Shown: one piece after another, positions 1 through 7,735 of the stretch
Numbering within the stretch: position 1 is the stretch's first letter
Layout of the letters: each line of letters begins with the position of its first letter
Source of the DNA: Treponema sp.
Lineage (GTDB): Bacteria > Spirochaetota > Spirochaetia > Treponematales > Breznakiellaceae
DNA: 25,312 bases
Assembly (NCBI GenBank): GCA_031268245.1
Contig: JAIRXN010000140.1
Span: 1-25,312, forward strand
Reading direction: 5' to 3'
Notes under the pieces: model-generated
Seen by the model: only the letters and a program-made list of their open reading frames with translations
The model's database searches: none
What the model was told of the DNA's origin: nothing
Made by a program: the position numbers and the translations under genes

Positions 1-10
1 ACACTAACAA

Positions 11-301
11 ACACGAACGGAACAGAGCGCCCTTCATTTTTTTCTCCGCTTTCATAAAGGAGCCTCTTATTTCATTCAACTATGCTGAAATAGAGGTAAA
101 ATCAATGCTATCAAAGCAAAATCGGCCCTCCGACATTATTTTCGTTTGTGGTATTTACCGGGCCTCTCGCCGTGCGGCATATATCAAAAAAACGCGCTCA
201 CCAGTTCGCTCGCAGCACTTGGGCGTGTGAGGTTCATGTGAAGCACACTCATCTTCCGGATATAATCACCGCCATCAAGCCGGAATACGTCTTGTTCGTG
301 T
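11..301 (-). repeat. Repeat element copy 1, bounded by ACACGAAC / GTTCGTGT
   Basis: This 291-bp segment is bounded by an 8-bp inverted repeat, ACACGAAC at 11-18 and GTTCGTGT at 294-301. Its reverse complement matches 24413-24610 in two blocks. The block at about 224-301 shares the stem-forming TTCCGG and TATCCGGAAGATGAG. The block at about 11-122 shares TTTTGCTTTGATAG, TTTTACCTCTATTTCAGCAT and ATGAAAGCGGAG. About 100 bp between the blocks (123-223) has no counterpart in the other copy. Just outside the left end, ACACTAAC at 1-8 is a near-copy of the terminal 8-mer. I see no credible conserved ORF in it. It could be a nonautonomous mobile element or an invertible segment. Confidence 0.75.
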
Positions 302-310
302 ATTCCTGGA

Positions 311-348
311 GTTCGCGGCAAATTTCTTCAGTAAATGTCAAACTGCTG
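311..348 (+). repeat. 38-bp conserved block, copy 1, upstream of the TRAP promoter
   Basis: Positions 311-348 are identical over all 38 bp to 24612-24649, in the same orientation, although the larger element next to each copy is inverted. The block begins GTTCGCGGCAAATTTC and ends AAACTGCTG. In both places a promoter -35 box starts 18-19 bp after the block ends. It may be a regulatory site or the fixed flank of the repeat element. Confidence 0.85.
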
Positions 349-365
349 TCCCCCTCCTTCAACGG

Positions 366-394
366 TTGAATTTTACCTTTTTATGGTTTATTAT
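366..394 (+). promoter_or_regulatory. Promoter of the TRAP operon
   Basis: TTGAAT (366-371) and TATTAT (389-394) are separated by 17 bp, a good sigma-70 layout. It lies about 30 bp upstream of the lipoprotein start, and no other gene lies between. Called from the sequence pattern only. Confidence 0.6.
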
Positions 395-423
395 GGGAAA
401 GCCTCGACAAAATGGAGTGTTTC

Positions 424-1398
424 ATGAACATACAAGTCTTGCGCCGTTTTTGCCTCTGTATCCTGGTCTTGCTTGCCTTGGGCGCCTGTTCGATCAACAG
501 GGTGGCGGTCAATGCGGTTTCCGACGCCCTCACCGGGGAGGGGGGAAGTGATGTTTTTACCGGCGATTCCGATCCGGAGTTGGTCGGGGACGCTCTTCCC
601 TTCGCCATCAAAATGTACGAGGCTCTGCTGGATCAGAATCCCCGGCACAGGGGTCTGATTCTTACCACCGGTTCTCTCTTTATCATGTATGCAAACGCCT
701 TTGTTCAGGGCCCTGCGGAGTTTTTGCCTGCGATTCAGTTTCAGGACAGGCAGGATGCGGTTGCCAGAGCCAAGAAACTGTATCTGCGGGGTGCGGATAT
801 TATTTCCCGGGGTATTGAACAGAAGTATCCGGGCTTTGCCGGCGCGGGGGACAGGCTTCCCTCGATCCTTTCAAAGATGAAAAAGGAGGATACGGCCTTT
901 CTCTACTGGACTGCGGCAGGCTATCTTTCAGCCTTTTCTCTTGATCCCTTCGATTCCTCCCTGGGGCTGCGGGCGCCGGATCTCCTGCGCTATGTTGATA
1001 GGGCCTATGAGCTCGATCCCGGTTTTAACTCCGGGGCCCTGGACGAATTCTATCTTCTGGCCTATTCTTCCCTCCCCGCGACAATGGGGGGCGATCCTGA
1101 AAAGGCGGAGATTCACTTCAAAAGGGCGCTGGAAAAGTCGGGGGGCAGGCTTGCGGGGCCCTATGTGTCCTATGCTCAGTCTGTTTCCATTCCCGGCCAG
1201 GACTACAATAGTTTCAAATCCTGCCTCGAAGCGGCTCTTGCCATCAATCCCGATGACGATCCTTCCAACAGGCTGGTAAACATCCTCTCCCAGAGGAAGG
1301 CCAAAATACTTCTCGACATGACGCAGGACTATTTCTTCATGGAAGACGGCGAATGGGACGAAACAGCCTATGAAGACGATGATTACGAATATGAATAA
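424..1398 (+). CDS. tatT: TatT-like TPR lipoprotein of a TRAP transporter
   Basis: Predicted periplasmic lipoprotein of 324 residues that works with the solute receptor encoded next. The N-terminus has basic residues, a hydrophobic stretch and the lipobox LALGAC, so lipidation would be on Cys22. The rest is helical and repeat-like, as expected for the irregular TPR fold of T. pallidum TatT (Tp0956), which forms a trimer that docks the receptor TatP; this partner role is known from that family and inferred here. The tail is strongly acidic (DEDD-like, ending YEYE). I place the start at 424 rather than the in-frame ATG at 412, because GGAG at 414-417 is well spaced for 424 and gives a clean signal peptide. 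It is followed 12 bp later by the receptor gene. Confidence 0.85.
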   Translation: MNIQVLRRFCLCILVLLALGACSINRVAVNAVSDALTGEGGSDVFTGDSDPELVGDALPFAIKMYEALLDQNPRHRGLILTTGSLFIMYANAFVQGPAEFLPAIQFQDRQDAVARAKKLYLRGADIISRGIEQKYPGFAGAGDRLPSILSKMKKEDTAFLYWTAAGYLSAFSLDPFDSSLGLRAPDLLRYVDRAYELDPGFNSGALDEFYLLAYSSLPATMGGDPEKAEIHFKRALEKSGGRLAGPYVSYAQSVSIPGQDYNSFKSCLEAALAINPDDDPSNRLVNILSQRKAKILLDMTQDYFFMEDGEWDETAYEDDDYEYE

Positions 1399-1410
1399 GG
1401 AGGTGTTTTA

Positions 1411-2439
1411 ATGAAAAAAACAAGGAACTTCCGCCGGTGTGCAGACCGAAAGGCATGGATTCTTTTTGCCTTTTGTTTTGCCCTGTCCTCCGGTCTCTTT
1501 GCCCAGAAGGTGGAGATAAAACTGGCCTCATCCCTGCCCAGGAACTCGGACTGGGGAATCATTCTCGATCGTATCGCCGCGGAGTGGGCCCAGACGACCA
1601 ACGGGGAAGTTGAACTCAAGGTCTTCCATCAACGGGCCGGTTCCGAGGATGACTATCTTAAATGGCTGCGGCAGGGCCGGTTTGAGGCGGCAATCTTCAC
1701 TTCCAGCGCGCTCTACTCCATCGCCCCGGAGATCATGGCCCTGTCCATACCTTTCCTGATCCGCAATAACGATGAATTTGATGCGGTATTACAGGAAGTA
1801 CGGCCTATTCTTGATACCAAAATTGAAGAAAAGGGTTTCAAAAACCTTGCATGGGCCAAGGCGGGCTGGGTAAAAATCTTCTCCCGTTCTCCTGTCTATA
1901 CTCCCGCCGATCTCCGCAAGCTCAAGATAGCCACCAGCCCTGCGGACAGGAAACTTGCCGACGCATTCAAGGCCATGGGTTTCCAGTTGGTCGGGGCCAG
2001 TATAACCGAAGTTCCCCAGTTTCTCGCTTCCCGGCGCATCGATGCGGTTTACCAGAGCCCCATTGCCGTCCAGGCCACCCAGCTTTACAAGGTTGCCGGC
2101 AACATGAGTTCCATCAATCTGGCGCCCTTTATGGGGGGCATCCTCATGAGCCGGAAAGGCTGGGAGAGCATTCCCCAGCGTTACCAGGCAAGGCTCCAGG
2201 AGATTGTCCGCAAGGCGGGAATCGAAATAGAAAATTCTTTCCAGAAACGGGAGGCCGATTCCGTTGAAGCCATGAGGAGGGACGGGGTACACTATAATCA
2301 GTCCACGCCCGAACAGGTGAATCTGTGGTATCAGGATATGCAGGACAGGCTCCCCGATATGGTAAACAGAGGTATCTTCAATAAAGAAATGTATGAACGG
2401 ATCAACCAGATACTCATAAGCTACCGGAGGAGCCGTTGA
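1411..2439 (+). CDS. tatP: TRAP transporter periplasmic solute receptor (DctP/TatP family)
   Basis: Encodes a 342-residue extracytoplasmic receptor that would capture a solute and hand it to the QM membrane subunit encoded next. An AGGAGG at 1399-1404 precedes the ATG. The signal peptide spans about residues 1-31 and ends LFAQK, with no lipobox, so a soluble periplasmic protein is expected. The mature start KVEIKLASSLP, the central LRKLKIATSP stretch containing the arginine typical of DctP carboxylate binding, and YQSPIAVQATQLYK fit the DctP family. It is the second gene of the operon, downstream of the TPR lipoprotein, as in T. pallidum Tp0956-0958. The ligand cannot be read from the sequence; hydrophobic ligands have been suggested for the T. 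pallidum homologue. Confidence 0.88.
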   Translation: MKKTRNFRRCADRKAWILFAFCFALSSGLFAQKVEIKLASSLPRNSDWGIILDRIAAEWAQTTNGEVELKVFHQRAGSEDDYLKWLRQGRFEAAIFTSSALYSIAPEIMALSIPFLIRNNDEFDAVLQEVRPILDTKIEEKGFKNLAWAKAGWVKIFSRSPVYTPADLRKLKIATSPADRKLADAFKAMGFQLVGASITEVPQFLASRRIDAVYQSPIAVQATQLYKVAGNMSSINLAPFMGGILMSRKGWESIPQRYQARLQEIVRKAGIEIENSFQKREADSVEAMRRDGVHYNQSTPEQVNLWYQDMQDRLPDMVNRGIFNKEMYERINQILISYRRSR

Positions 2440-4361
2440 CAGAAAAAACAGTTGAAACATCAACTGAATCTTCGGGTATGGCTTCACCCGCTCAGGCAGA
2501 TCCGGGGGGAGCAAGGGGCGTTTTCTACACGATAGAAAATGCGCTTTGTATCGTTTCCCTTGTCCTTCTGGCTCTGCTTCCCGCTTCCGAGGCGGCAGCC
2601 CGTATCTTCTTCGGCAAGGGTGTTCCCGGTTCTTCCGCGCTGGGGATGCATCTGCTTCTCGTGTCGGGTTTGCTGGCAGGGATGATCACCACCCGGAAGG
2701 AAGAGCATCTTTCCATCGCCCTGGTGCAGTACTTTTCCAAAGAGAATTTCAAACAGCAGATCAAGATCTTTACCAACCTGCTTTCAACCCTGGTTTTGAC
2801 TGCCATAGCGTGGACAGGCCCTGCCTTTATCAGGATAGGACTCGACGGGGAACTGCAGGGTTTTATCCCGGACAGAGTTTTTGCACTGGTAATCCCGGTA
2901 GGTTATGGGATCATGGCGGTTCGTTTTGCCCGGAGAGCGGGTCTGAAGGGCCGGCTGAGCTTCCTGCCCGCGGCGGCCATTGTACTGGGAACGGTTTTGA
3001 GCGTTCCTTCGATTCTCAAGTTTTTCTATGAATTTGATATTCCGGCCTGGGGGGAAAATTTTTCTTTGTTTCTCCATCAGGTTTCCCTTGTCCTAAAAAT
3101 CCCGGTGGTAATAATCCTGCTTCTGGCGGCCCTGGCAGGAACCCCTCTCTTTGTGGTGATGGGCGGCCTTGTGCTGATCCTCCTTGAGGCGGCGTCTATC
3201 CCGGTGGATGTGGTGGCTACGGATATTTACTCCGCCCTGACCAACGACAGCATCATCGCCATACCGCTTTTTACCCTGGTCGGCTTCTTTCTCTCGGAAA
3301 GCCGCGCCGGAGAACGGCTGGTAAAGACTTTCCGCAGCCTCTTTTCCTGGCTTCCCGGCGGGATGATCGTCGCCACGGTGGTCATCTGCGCCTTCTTTAC
3401 TTCCTTTACCGGCGCTTCCGGGGTTACGATCCTTGCGCTGGGGGGAATTCTCTATTCGATACTGTCGGAACATGTAAAGTACCCGGAAAAATTTTCCATC
3501 GGTCTTTTGACCAGCGTGGGAAGCATAGGCCTCCTCTTCCCGCCGAGTCTTCCCCTGATCCTTGTGGGGGCCATGACCCAGACCAGTGTGTTCAAGATGC
3601 TTGCCGGAGGGATCATCCCCGGCGCAATCCTGGTAATCGCGGTAATCATCTTCGGCATCGTCATTTCGCTTAAGATAAAGATTCCCCGTGAGCCTTTCAA
3701 CGTAAAGCATGCCCTCTCCTCCCTCAAGGGGTCGGCGCTTGAGATAATTCTCCCCTTCTTCCTTGTGGGAGGCTACTTTACCGGTTACCTCTCCCTCGTG
3801 GAGATTGGCTCTGCGGCAATAATCTATATCTTTATAGCCGAAGTTTTCATACACCGGGACATTCCCATAAGGGAAGTGCCGCGAACCTTCCTCAAGGCGG
3901 TGCCGATTGCCGGCGGGGTGCTGGCGATTCTGGCCCTGTCGCAGTCTCTTTCCTACTACATAGTGGATACCAATGTACCGGCAAACCTGGCGGACTGGAT
4001 GCAGCAAACGATACAGTCCAAATATACCTTCCTTATTTTGCTTAATCTTGCCCTTCTCGTGGTGGGCTGTCTCATGGATATTTTCAGTGCAATCCTCATC
4101 GTATTGCCCCTGATTGGGCCTCTGGGGGCCGCATACGGCGTGGACCCGGTGCATCTGGGGATCATTTTCATAACCAATCTTGAAGTAGGGTTCCTTACCC
4201 CCCCTGTAGGGCTCAACCTTTTCCTGGCAAGCTACCGTTTCAAGAGACCTTTCGTGGATATATGCCGTTATGTGTTTCCCTTTCTCCTCATTCAGCTTGC
4301 GGTTGTGCTGCTGGTGACCTATGTTCCGGCTCTGTCCATGTATCTGGCGCAGTTTTTTTAG
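2436..4361 (+). CDS. TRAP transporter fused membrane subunit (DctQ-DctM)
   Basis: A 641-residue inner-membrane protein joining the small DctQ subunit (about residues 30-200, four helices) to the large DctM permease (about 215-641, many helices). It uses the ion gradient to move the solute delivered by the receptor. DctM hallmarks include IPLFTLVGFFLSES, FFTSFTGASGVT and a C-terminal EVGFLTPPVGLNLF stretch. The start is a TTG at 2436 that overlaps the receptor stop by 4 bp (TTGA), preceded by GGAGGAG at 2426-2432, which suggests translational coupling. Its length is normal for a QM fusion. This and the two preceding genes form a complete TRAP system. Confidence 0.9.
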   Translation: MTEKTVETSTESSGMASPAQADPGGARGVFYTIENALCIVSLVLLALLPASEAAARIFFGKGVPGSSALGMHLLLVSGLLAGMITTRKEEHLSIALVQYFSKENFKQQIKIFTNLLSTLVLTAIAWTGPAFIRIGLDGELQGFIPDRVFALVIPVGYGIMAVRFARRAGLKGRLSFLPAAAIVLGTVLSVPSILKFFYEFDIPAWGENFSLFLHQVSLVLKIPVVIILLLAALAGTPLFVVMGGLVLILLEAASIPVDVVATDIYSALTNDSIIAIPLFTLVGFFLSESRAGERLVKTFRSLFSWLPGGMIVATVVICAFFTSFTGASGVTILALGGILYSILSEHVKYPEKFSIGLLTSVGSIGLLFPPSLPLILVGAMTQTSVFKMLAGGIIPGAILVIAVIIFGIVISLKIKIPREPFNVKHALSSLKGSALEIILPFFLVGGYFTGYLSLVEIGSAAIIYIFIAEVFIHRDIPIREVPRTFLKAVPIAGGVLAILALSQSLSYYIVDTNVPANLADWMQQTIQSKYTFLILLNLALLVVGCLMDIFSAILIVLPLIGPLGAAYGVDPVHLGIIFITNLEVGFLTPPVGLNLFLASYRFKRPFVDICRYVFPFLLIQLAVVLLVTYVPALSMYLAQFF

Positions 4362-4388
4362 CATTTGCTCATTTCATTGCGCAAATGC
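4361..4388 (+). promoter_or_regulatory. Intercistronic hairpin at the stop of the TRAP membrane gene
   Basis: GCATTTGC (4361-4368) and GCAAATGC (4381-4388) form a perfect 8-bp inverted repeat with a 12-nt loop. The stem begins on the last base of the dctQM stop codon and ends 6 bp before the ribosome-binding site of the phosphorylase gene. There is no U-tract, so it is not a standard terminator. It could set mRNA stability or relative expression. Confidence 0.45.
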
Positions 4389-4404
4389 CACATTAGGAGA
4401 CAAT

Positions 4405-5229
4405 ATGAGCGATGAATTGATGGAGAAGGTCAACGAATCTATTGCCGCTATCCGCGGCAAGACTTCCATTAAACCGGAACTGGCTCTTGTTTTGGGTTCG
4501 GGACTGGGGCCTCTGGCGGATCAGATTACGGAACCCTGTAGTATTGCCTATACGGAGATACCTCACTTCTTGAAGAGCACCGCGCCGGGGCACGAAGGAA
4601 GGCTGATCTTGGGTTACTTTGCCGGAAAACCGGTTCTCTGTATGCAGGGACGTTTCCACTACTATGAAGGCTACAGTCAGAAGGAGATTACCTACCCAAT
4701 ACGGGTCATGGCAAAGCTGGGGATACGGACGCTGATCCTTACCAATGCCTGCGGGAGTCTGAAACGGGAATTTTGTCCCGGCGACATCATGCTTATCACC
4801 GATCACGTCAATTTTACCGGTATGAATCCCCTCATCGGGCAGAATGAAGATGAGTTCGGCCCCCGTTTTCCCGATATGTCCAGGATCTATACCCCGGAAT
4901 TACTGAAACTTTGCCGGGAAACCGCCGAGGATATGGATATGGATCTCCGGGAAGGCGTCTATCTGGGTTACTCCGGCCCAAGCTTCGAGACTCCGGCGGA
5001 GATCAGGCTTTTCCAGAACTGGGGGACAAGCGTTGTCGGCATGTCTACCGTGGCGGAGGCGATTGTCGCCCGGCACTGCGGCCTGAAGGTTCTTGCCCTC
5101 TCCTGCATAACCAACATGGCGGCGGGCATACTTGACCAGCCGATCACCGCCGAGGAAGTGGTTGAAGCCGCCAATGGCGCCGGAGAACGTTTCCGCCGCC
5201 TCCTCGCCGGAGTCATAAAACGAATATAG
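4405..5229 (+). CDS. punA: Purine nucleoside phosphorylase (trimeric PNP-I type)
   Basis: A 274-residue cytoplasmic enzyme that cleaves purine (deoxy)nucleosides such as inosine and guanosine with phosphate, giving the free base and (deoxy)ribose-1-phosphate. Family motifs in order: phosphate-binding LVLGSGLGPLA, GRFHYYEGY with the catalytic-site histidine and tyrosine, TNACGSL, GPSFETPAEIR, the ribose-site GMSTVAEAIVARH, and SCITNMAAG, whose Asn contacts the purine. The ATG at 4405 has AGGAGA at 4395-4400; an upstream extension of the frame lies inside the previous gene and is discarded. It lies downstream of the TRAP operon and upstream of a nucleoside importer, so it plausibly processes what the importer brings in. 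Confidence 0.93.
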   Translation: MSDELMEKVNESIAAIRGKTSIKPELALVLGSGLGPLADQITEPCSIAYTEIPHFLKSTAPGHEGRLILGYFAGKPVLCMQGRFHYYEGYSQKEITYPIRVMAKLGIRTLILTNACGSLKREFCPGDIMLITDHVNFTGMNPLIGQNEDEFGPRFPDMSRIYTPELLKLCRETAEDMDMDLREGVYLGYSGPSFETPAEIRLFQNWGTSVVGMSTVAEAIVARHCGLKVLALSCITNMAAGILDQPITAEEVVEAANGAGERFRRLLAGVIKRI

Positions 5230-5236
5230 GAAAAAT

Positions 5237-5695
5237 ATGCATTTTACGGATGACGCGGAGTACTGGATAGAAAAACTCAAGCTGAAGGGCCATGCCGAAG
5301 GAGGCTGGTACAGAGAAGTCTGGAAAGGGGGCCCGGAAATTCCCGCCGCCGCCCTGCCTGCGTCTTACGGGGGCAGCCGTCCCGCTTCAAGCCTCATCTA
5401 CTACCTCCTCCGGGATAAAGAAACGTCCGCATGGCACAAACTGAGATCCGCGGAGATCTGGACATGGCATGCCGGCGGCGTTCTGGAGCAGAGACTGGGG
5501 GGCGGCGGGGAAAACCCTGCGGAGACTTCCGTGCAGTTAATCGGGTCAAATCCCGAAGCCGGGGAGAGTTTTCACGCGGTTATCCTTCCGGATACCTGGC
5601 AGACCACAAGGATTCTGAAAGGGAACTTTGTCCTTGTTTCCTGCATCGTGTCTCCGGCCTTCAGTCCGGAAGATTTCTCTTTCCCCCCTGAATGA
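5237..5695 (+). CDS. DUF985 (Cupin_5) family protein
   Basis: A 152-residue protein of the cupin-like DUF985 family. Recognisable stretches are the N-terminal LKGHAEGGWYRE, then SSLIYYLLRDKETSAWHKL, ASP/GLU-rich strand turns such as SAEIWTWHAGG, and a final LVSCIVSPAFSPEDF. This order is typical of the family: GGWYRE, IYYLL, WH, then a C-terminal FxxxDF. The biochemical role is not settled; relatives are annotated as sugar-binding-like cupins. The start is supported by AGGA 6-7 bp upstream, and the gene follows the phosphorylase by 7 bp, so they are very likely cotranscribed. Confidence 0.82.
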   Translation: MHFTDDAEYWIEKLKLKGHAEGGWYREVWKGGPEIPAAALPASYGGSRPASSLIYYLLRDKETSAWHKLRSAEIWTWHAGGVLEQRLGGGGENPAETSVQLIGSNPEAGESFHAVILPDTWQTTRILKGNFVLVSCIVSPAFSPEDFSFPPE

Positions 5696-5732
5696 ACCGC
5701 GGAATATTTTAGCCGCGTGAGGAGCTTCGCAG

Positions 5733-6491
5733 ATGGTTATTGATGAATTTTCCTTAAAAGGCAGGATTGCCGCGGTTACCGGGGCGAACAAGGGCCTGGG
5801 CCTCTCCATGGCTCTTGCGTTGGCGGAGGCGGGAGCGGATATCGCCGCCCTTACCCGTAAAACCGCGCCGGAACTGGAAGAAGGCGTCCGTTCCCTGGGG
5901 AGACGCTATAAGCGGATAGAGGCCCAGCTTTCCAGGCCCGAAACCATGGAGGCGCTTGCGGAAAAGACCCTGGCGGCCTTTGGCCACATCGACATACTGG
6001 TAAACAATGCCGGGATCACCCCGGTACATCCTGCGGAAGAGTACCCTAAGGAGGATCTCGACCGGGTCTTCGACGTGAATGTAAAGTCCCTGTACCTGCT
6101 CTGCCAGGGCATAGGCAGGGACATGATAAAACGCCGTTACGGGAAGATCATCAATATCTGCTCGATTCAGTCCTGCCTGGGCGGTACAAATGTGAGCGCC
6201 TATGCCGCAAGCAAACATGCCGTTGCGGGGATCACCAGGGCGCTTGCCAACGAATGGGGCCGGTACGGGATAAACGTCAACGGCATAGCTCCCGGATTCA
6301 TGACGACGGACAATACCGCCCTGCTCCGCAGCCAGCCGGGCGTCACGGAGGCGCTTGCGGAAAAGGTTCCCCTGAAACGCTGGGGAAGCGGCGACGATCT
6401 CAAAGGCCCCGTTGTGTTTCTTGCCTCGGAATCTTCCCGTTTTGTCAACGGCCATCTGCTCATAGTAGACGGCGGCTTTATCAACGACTGA
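5733..6491 (+). CDS. Short-chain dehydrogenase, KduD/gluconate 5-dehydrogenase-like
   Basis: A 252-residue classical SDR oxidoreductase. It has the cofactor motif TGANKGLG (16-23), NNAG (91-94) and the catalytic triad Ser144, Tyr157, Lys161 in YAASK. The N-terminus DEFSLKGRIAAVTG, the NVNGIAPGFMTTDNT region and the C-terminal GPVVFLASESSRFVNGH resemble KduD (2-deoxy-D-gluconate or 2-keto-3-deoxygluconate dehydrogenase) and gluconate 5-dehydrogenase. The substrate is therefore probably a sugar acid, but the exact one cannot be assigned. GAGGAG lies about 10 bp upstream of the ATG. It is the last gene before the promoter of the nucleoside transporter operon; no functional link to purine salvage is evident. 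Confidence 0.85.
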   Translation: MVIDEFSLKGRIAAVTGANKGLGLSMALALAEAGADIAALTRKTAPELEEGVRSLGRRYKRIEAQLSRPETMEALAEKTLAAFGHIDILVNNAGITPVHPAEEYPKEDLDRVFDVNVKSLYLLCQGIGRDMIKRRYGKIINICSIQSCLGGTNVSAYAASKHAVAGITRALANEWGRYGINVNGIAPGFMTTDNTALLRSQPGVTEALAEKVPLKRWGSGDDLKGPVVFLASESSRFVNGHLLIVDGGFIND

Positions 6492-6519
6492 TTGCAAAAG
6501 ATGGCTTTCAATGTATAAT
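6492..6519 (+). promoter_or_regulatory. Promoter of the nucleoside ABC transporter operon
   Basis: TTGCAA (6492-6497) and a perfect TATAAT (6514-6519) are 16 bp apart, immediately after the dehydrogenase stop. The leader to the GTG start is about 70 nt and contains a weak AAGAAA/TTTCTT hairpin at 6524-6540. I see no purine riboswitch in it. Confidence 0.6.
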
Positions 6520-6592
6520 TACTAAGAAATGGGATTTCTTTCAAAGCTCAGGTTTTGAAGGAAGCTCAATAGATTTTTTGAGGAGGACTAAT

Positions 6593-7720
6593 GTGAAAAA
6601 ATTACGGATGGCAGGGGCGCTTGTGCTCATTGCGCTGCTTGCTTCTCCGGCATTTGCCGGAGGGAAAAGGGATGCTGCTCCCGCAGGCGGCGCCAGTGGC
6701 GGCCTCAAGGTAGCGATTCTTACAACCAGCGGGGTTGACGACGGTTCCTTTGGGGAGGACTGCTGGAACGGCATCCTGGAATTCAAGAAGAACAATCCCG
6801 AGGCCGAGATCACCTCCATCAAGGAGCCGGACATGGCCAAGGTGGTTACCGCGGTGGCGGACGTTATCGCCGACTACGATGTCTTGGTCCTTCCCGGTTT
6901 CCAGTTTGCCCCGGTAGGCGCGGTGCTGGAGGATAACCCGAGCCGGAAGGTAATCCTTGTCGATACCGCTCCCACGGACGCGGAGGGGAACACCGTTGAA
7001 CTCCCCAACATCTACTCTATGCAGTTCCACGAGGAAGAATCCGGCTTCTTCGCGGGCATCGTCGCTGCCCTGGAAACCAAGTCCGGCAAGGTGGCGGTGG
7101 TAAACGGCATGGCCTTCCCCTCCAACGTGAATTACCAGTTCGGCTTTATGAGCGGGGTGAACTATGCCAACAAATACTACGGGACCAGCGCCCAGTGCAT
7201 CGAGCTTCCCTCCTATGCGGGAACCGATGTTACCGGGAAGCCTGTGGGGGGCAACTATATCGGCGGCTTCGCCGATGAGGCCACCGGCAAGGTGGTGGGC
7301 CAGGCGCTGATCGGCCAGGGGGTAGACGTGCTCCATGTGGCCGCCGGCGCATCCGGTAACGGTGTCTTTACCGCGGCCAAAGAGGCCAGCGGAGTCTATC
7401 TTATCGGCTGTGACGTTGATCAGTACGATGACGGCTTCAAGGGCGGGGAAAATATCATGCTTACTTCCGGCCTCAAGGTGATGCACACCAACGTTACCAG
7501 GCAGCTCCAGGCGATCAAAGACGGCAGCTTTAGGGGCCAAAATGTGGTCCTGGGGGCGGATACCGATTCCACGGGCTATGTTTCCGCCGAAGCCCGCAGC
7601 AGACTTTCCGCCAACACCAGGGCCAGACTCCAGGAAGCCTATGCCCTGCTCAAGACCGGGAGGATCGTCCCCGCCGCAAACTTCAACGGCCATACGCCCA
7701 GCGATTTCCCCGGGCTTTAA
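6593..7720 (+). CDS. BMP-family periplasmic nucleoside-binding protein (PnrA/TmpC-like)
   Basis: A 375-residue exported binding protein of the BMP family, which includes T. pallidum PnrA (TmpC, Tp0319), a purine nucleoside receptor. The start is GTG at 6593, with AGGAGGA at 6581-6587; upstream in-frame codons are read-through. The signal peptide (residues 1-22) ends SPAFAGG and has no lipobox cysteine, unlike PnrA, which is a lipoprotein. Mature motifs are VAILTTSGVDDGSFGEDCWNG near the N-terminus, YDVLVLPGFQFAPV, MQFHEEESGFFAGIVAA, and DVLHVAAGASGNGVFTAAKE. It heads an operon with an ATPase and two permeases of the nucleoside class, and a PNP gene lies upstream, all consistent with purine nucleoside uptake. 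The exact ligand is inferred. Confidence 0.88.
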   Translation: MKKLRMAGALVLIALLASPAFAGGKRDAAPAGGASGGLKVAILTTSGVDDGSFGEDCWNGILEFKKNNPEAEITSIKEPDMAKVVTAVADVIADYDVLVLPGFQFAPVGAVLEDNPSRKVILVDTAPTDAEGNTVELPNIYSMQFHEEESGFFAGIVAALETKSGKVAVVNGMAFPSNVNYQFGFMSGVNYANKYYGTSAQCIELPSYAGTDVTGKPVGGNYIGGFADEATGKVVGQALIGQGVDVLHVAAGASGNGVFTAAKEASGVYLIGCDVDQYDDGFKGGENIMLTSGLKVMHTNVTRQLQAIKDGSFRGQNVVLGADTDSTGYVSAEARSRLSANTRARLQEAYALLKTGRIVPAANFNGHTPSDFPGL

Positions 7721-7735
7721 AGCCTAAGGTTGAGT

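Noticed and set aside
1789..2514. Minus-strand frame opposite the TRAP receptor
   Set aside because: Shadow frame crossing the receptor/QM gene junction with no homology that I recognise.
3093..4364. Long open frame on the minus strand opposite the TRAP membrane gene
   Set aside because: It is the low-complexity shadow of a highly conserved membrane protein gene, is rich in charged residues with no recognisable domain, and has no ribosome-binding site.
5698..5717. CGCGG/CCGCG hairpin between the cupin and dehydrogenase genes
   Set aside because: Only a 5-bp stem with a 10-nt loop and no T-run; too weak to call a terminator or regulatory element.
6520..6592. Possible purine riboswitch in the leader of the nucleoside transporter
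   Set aside because: The leader is short and lacks the three-stem purine aptamer pattern.
6602..7693. Open minus-strand frame opposite the BMP receptor gene
   Set aside because: Codon-mirrored shadow of a clear gene; no domain pattern and no start signals.
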